Origin: JBCDCE01 sp039182515
Lineage (GTDB): Bacteria; Pseudomonadota; Alphaproteobacteria; Rhodobacterales; Rhodobacteraceae
Direction of reading: 5' to 3'
Length of the DNA: 64,000 nt
Assembly (NCBI GenBank): GCA_039182515.1
Contig: JBCDCE010000004.1
Coordinates: forward strand, 22,968-86,967
Shown piece after piece: positions 61,355-64,000 of this stretch. Position numbers and translations under genes: made by a program. Every line of letters starts with the position of its first letter. The stretch's first letter is position 1. Below the pieces are notes generated by a model, which did no database searches, had not been told where the DNA came from, and was given only the letters and a program-made list of their open reading frames with translations.

Positions 61355-62752
61355 ATGAAATTCGCCTTGAAAATGGGTACCGTCGCGGCAACAGCAGCTT
61401 TGCTGTCGTCTGCAGCATTTGCAGAAAGCTATGGCCCGTATCCGATCACTGAAAAATCCTACACTGGGGATAAAACCAACTCTGTCGCTTACACCGGTCA
61501 GGTCGCGCGTAACATCATGATCGACAGCCTCAAGTCGCTGGCCGGTCAAGCCAACGGTGGCGCAAACGCCGAAGAGCTCAAAGCAACCATGATGCTCTAC
61601 TTCGCCCGCGCCAACAAAGAAGACCTGGCGATCGTGTCCCACAAGGGCAAAGACGGCTTCCCGATCACTCAGACCATGGTTAACGAAATCTCGTCCGGCT
61701 CGAACCTCGTGGGTAAAACCTATGGCGGTCTCGTTCCAGGATGGCCCGGCAACAAAACCGGTGCAGAAGTCATCGAACACATGATCCACCACGCGGCCAT
61801 GTCTGACGGTGGTGACAGCCCAGAGCTCGGCTACAACTGGGGTCAATTGATCCAAAAGTTCCTGATCGGCGCGGTGAGCTACAACCAGGTTGTGGACAAC
61901 TACCTCGACGAGAAAATGACCGCTGGCAACAAGCCAAACAACAAACCTTACAGCAACGGTGCCGCCTACACTGGTAAAGAGCACAGCTGGGACGAAGGCT
62001 TCGGCTACTTCGGCGCGCCTGCAAACGCTCTCACCTTGGACGCAAACCAAGCTTACAACATCAGCAAGAAAAAAGACCTTGCTGCGGGCGACGCGAACGG
62101 CGACGGCACGATCGACCTGAAAACCGAGATGACCTTCGGCAATGCCTACTACGCGGCTGACGCTGACAAATCCGGTACCGACTACCTTGCAACCATCACC
62201 TCCGCCTTCATCGAAGGCCGCAAGGTGATCACTGCAGCAGACGGTGAAGCGCTTTCTGAGGCTGAGCTCGATCAGGTTCAAGCTTATGCGGCGACCATCG
62301 CAGACGAGATGACCAAGGTTCTCGCGGAAGCGACATTCAAGTACGCCGGTTCGGTTTACAAAGACATCGAGAAAATCCGCGCTGACAAAAACAACATCAG
62401 CGACGATCTCTATGCTGACTACATGAAGCACTGGGGCGAGCTCAAAGGCTTCGCTATGGCGCTGCAAACCGGCAAAGAGAACCTGGGCGGCACAGCCGTA
62501 CGGTTGAACCGTTTGATCGGTTACGGCCCACCCACCAGAGACGAGTCCGTTGTGACGGGCATCGATGCGGACGGCAACTTCCTCAAAGAAGGCAAAATGT
62601 CTTGGAACGCTTACCAGCTCAACATGCTGAAAGTGCAGGACATCTTGATCAAATCCTTTGGCGTTGAGGCCCGCAAGAACGACGGGACGGAAAATCTTGC
62701 CGCGCTGATCAAGACCCTTGATACAGACTCTGGCGGAGCCGAGACTGACTAA
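61355..62752 (+). CDS. DUF4856 periplasmic protein with an EF-hand-like loop
   Basis: 465 residues; signal peptide KFALKMGTVAATAALLSSAAFA. The mature start ESYGPYPITEKSYTGDKTNS is a DUF4856 hallmark, with VIEHMIHHAAMSDGGDS and HWGELKGFAMALQTGKENLG later. GDANGDGTIDLKTEM looks like a calcium-type EF-hand loop. The fold is thought related to imelysin, and such genes occur with iron operons. AGAGGA precedes ATG 61355. Confidence 0.85.
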   Translation: MKFALKMGTVAATAALLSSAAFAESYGPYPITEKSYTGDKTNSVAYTGQVARNIMIDSLKSLAGQANGGANAEELKATMMLYFARANKEDLAIVSHKGKDGFPITQTMVNEISSGSNLVGKTYGGLVPGWPGNKTGAEVIEHMIHHAAMSDGGDSPELGYNWGQLIQKFLIGAVSYNQVVDNYLDEKMTAGNKPNNKPYSNGAAYTGKEHSWDEGFGYFGAPANALTLDANQAYNISKKKDLAAGDANGDGTIDLKTEMTFGNAYYAADADKSGTDYLATITSAFIEGRKVITAADGEALSEAELDQVQAYAATIADEMTKVLAEATFKYAGSVYKDIEKIRADKNNISDDLYADYMKHWGELKGFAMALQTGKENLGGTAVRLNRLIGYGPPTRDESVVTGIDADGNFLKEGKMSWNAYQLNMLKVQDILIKSFGVEARKNDGTENLAALIKTLDTDSGGAETD

Positions 62753-62760
62753 TCCAACGT

Positions 62761-62784
62761 GGCGGCACCTTTCGAGGTGCCGCC
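62761..62784. terminator. Perfect hairpin between DUF4856 and sterol-desaturase genes
   Basis: GGCGGCACCT-TTCG-AGGTGCCGCC is a perfect ten-base-pair stem with a TTCG loop, eight bases after the DUF4856 stop. No T-tract follows, so it may be an RNA-stabilising or partial terminator hairpin rather than a full terminator. Confidence 0.55.
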
Positions 62785-62803
62785 CTGCTATCCGGAGCGA
62801 AGC

Positions 62804-63838
62804 ATGGACCTACTGGACCAGATATTTAGCCTTTTCTCCGACTTCATAAACCCAAAGAAGCGTGTCTTTGTGGGGTATTTGTTTCTGTCCTTCTTGCTTG
62901 GCTTCGCGTGGTTGGTCTTTTTTCGTGGAAGCAATTTGCGCTCTGCAGTGCAGAGACTCTTTGATCGCAAAATTTGGTTCTCTGACTCGGCCCAAGCAGA
63001 CTACAAAATCTTCCTGATCAATCGTATTTTTACGGGCTTTATCTCGCCATTGTTATTAACTCAGGTGGCGATTGCGACGGCCATTTATATGGCTTTGGTG
63101 CGCAGCGATCTGGACCTTTGGGGCGTTTATGAGGGCGCTCCTGCTACTTTGGTCATAGCCCTGTTTTCTACCGCCATGTTTGTGGCCGATGATTTCACCA
63201 AATATCTGATGCATCGCTGGATGCACAAATGGCCTGCGCTTTGGGCAATCCATAAAGTACATCATTCTGCGGAAACGATGACGCCTATGACTGTATATCG
63301 TGTGCATCCGTTGGAGGGCGTTCTCTATGCGACCCGAAGCGTCATGGCGCAGGGTCCAACCATCTCTATATTCTATTATTTCTTCGGAGAAGGTGTGAAC
63401 CTTTACACGGTTCTTGGTGTCAACGTGTTGGTGTTTATTTTTCATGTAACCGGCTCAAACCTGCGCCATTCCCACGTCGATATCAGATATCCGAAATGGA
63501 TGGAGCATCTTCTGATTTCTCCGGCACAACATCAGCTTCATCACTCCATTGCTGAGGCGCATTATGACAAGAATTATGGTGCAGCTTTGGCAATTTGGGA
63601 TTGGCTTTTTGGATCGCTGCATCTGTCGGAAGGCCAGCACGATATGGAATTTGGTTTGCGTGCGAGCGAAGCGCATTCTGCGACAAGCTTACGCGTCATG
63701 TACCTGCGGCCCTTTGCTGAGATTTATCGGGCTGGGCAAAATACAGCCAAAAGGGTGGGCGTATTTCTCGTCCGCTCAATGCGTTATGTGCGGAGCCCTT
63801 TGGGGGACACTCACTCTTCAACGCATAAAGTTGACTAA
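62804..63838 (+). CDS. Sterol desaturase / fatty acid hydroxylase family membrane protein
   Basis: A 344-residue di-iron membrane enzyme with about four to five membrane helices. The histidine clusters are HRWMHK, HKVHH and HQLHH, plus NLRHSHV, matching the eight-His set of the family. It may hydroxylate or desaturate lipids or carotenoid-like substrates. ATG 62804 has GGAG upstream. An iron-dependent enzyme next to the iron island is noted, not proof of a link. Confidence 0.9.
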   Translation: MDLLDQIFSLFSDFINPKKRVFVGYLFLSFLLGFAWLVFFRGSNLRSAVQRLFDRKIWFSDSAQADYKIFLINRIFTGFISPLLLTQVAIATAIYMALVRSDLDLWGVYEGAPATLVIALFSTAMFVADDFTKYLMHRWMHKWPALWAIHKVHHSAETMTPMTVYRVHPLEGVLYATRSVMAQGPTISIFYYFFGEGVNLYTVLGVNVLVFIFHVTGSNLRHSHVDIRYPKWMEHLLISPAQHQLHHSIAEAHYDKNYGAALAIWDWLFGSLHLSEGQHDMEFGLRASEAHSATSLRVMYLRPFAEIYRAGQNTAKRVGVFLVRSMRYVRSPLGDTHSSTHKVD

Positions 63839-64000
63839 AACACTCGGTTAAATCTTGAGTCTCCTCAGTAATTCCGTTATCAGACGGTGACCAAGCCGCA
63901 GAGTTGGGCATAGCGCCCTTTTACGCCTGATTCCCAGAAGTTATGGAAGGAATGACTTGGCTTAATGCTTTAGTGTTAATAACTTGACAAAAGATTTCCC
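63839..64000. other. Gene-free right edge
   Basis: No gene. TTGACA at 63984-63989 is a perfect -35-like hexamer, but the matching -10 would fall outside the window. Confidence 0.3.

Noticed and set aside
1..64000. CRISPR array or prophage
   Set aside because: No regularly spaced repeats of CRISPR type, no cas genes and no phage structural genes were seen; the iteron units are too short and too close together.

Overview
The window looks like a chromosomal segment of a marine alphaproteobacterium of the Roseobacter group (Rhodobacteraceae). Evidence for this is a DMSP demethylation locus (dmdA-acuI), an ATP synthase zeta-subunit inhibitor, a circularly permuted two-piece tmRNA gene, a trgA-cysK pair, a fumC-DUF4169-ribbon-helix-helix operon, a methionine synthase built from separate corrinoid and homocysteine-methyltransferase proteins, and a palindrome matching the Irr iron control element next to dps. 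Assignments rest on reading the translated sequences and motifs; no database search was possible.

Layout. 1-13 kb is mostly housekeeping: corrinoid protein (cut by the window edge), radical SAM protein, betaine/homocysteine methyltransferase, ATPase zeta, purC-purS-purQ, a DctB/DctD-like two-component pair whose regulator lacks the sigma54-contact loop, RNase E with a long leader, tusA and ccdA. 13-20.5 kb holds an alpha/beta-hydrolase-like protein coupled to a P450, the fumC operon, sspB and chrBA. 20.5-26 kb is patchy: permuted ssrA, a ferric-iron permease, two immunity-like genes (CPCC and SUKH) and two repeat families. 26-41 kb is dense again: DUF2182-DUF1326-DinB, a BCCT carrier divergent from dmdA-acuI-PLP enzyme, photolyase, cfa, trgA-cysK, an MscS channel and alanyl-tRNA editing protein.

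41-52.5 kb is an accessory and decaying stretch: gene-poor DNA, two iteron-like arrays flanking a three-gene segment (GST, lipoprotein, TauD-type dioxygenase), tRNA-Ser(GGA), a histidine kinase, an amidohydrolase/SnoaL fusion remnant, a lysR gene split by a 97-bp MITE-like insert at a TA dinucleotide, an alcohol dehydrogenase-like enzyme and a glycosyltransferase.

52.5-62.8 kb is an iron island. One minus-strand operon encodes a di-heme oxidoreductase, an imelysin-family protein and a Tat-exported DUF1513 protein. A second encodes a 50-aa protein, HemP, an unknown 159-aa protein, an IrpA-type imelysin and a DUF1289 protein. dps, a ferric-iron binding protein and a DUF4856 protein are interspersed. 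Several of these genes have palindromic or shared upstream motifs, so the island is probably co-regulated by iron. The window ends with a sterol-desaturase-family membrane enzyme.

Strongest observations: the lysR MITE, where removing the insert plus one TA restores the reading frame exactly; the permuted ssrA with a readable tag; three copies of a ~105-bp hairpin-rich element; the paired iteron arrays; the DctD-like regulator without GAFTGA; and the Irr-type box upstream of dps.
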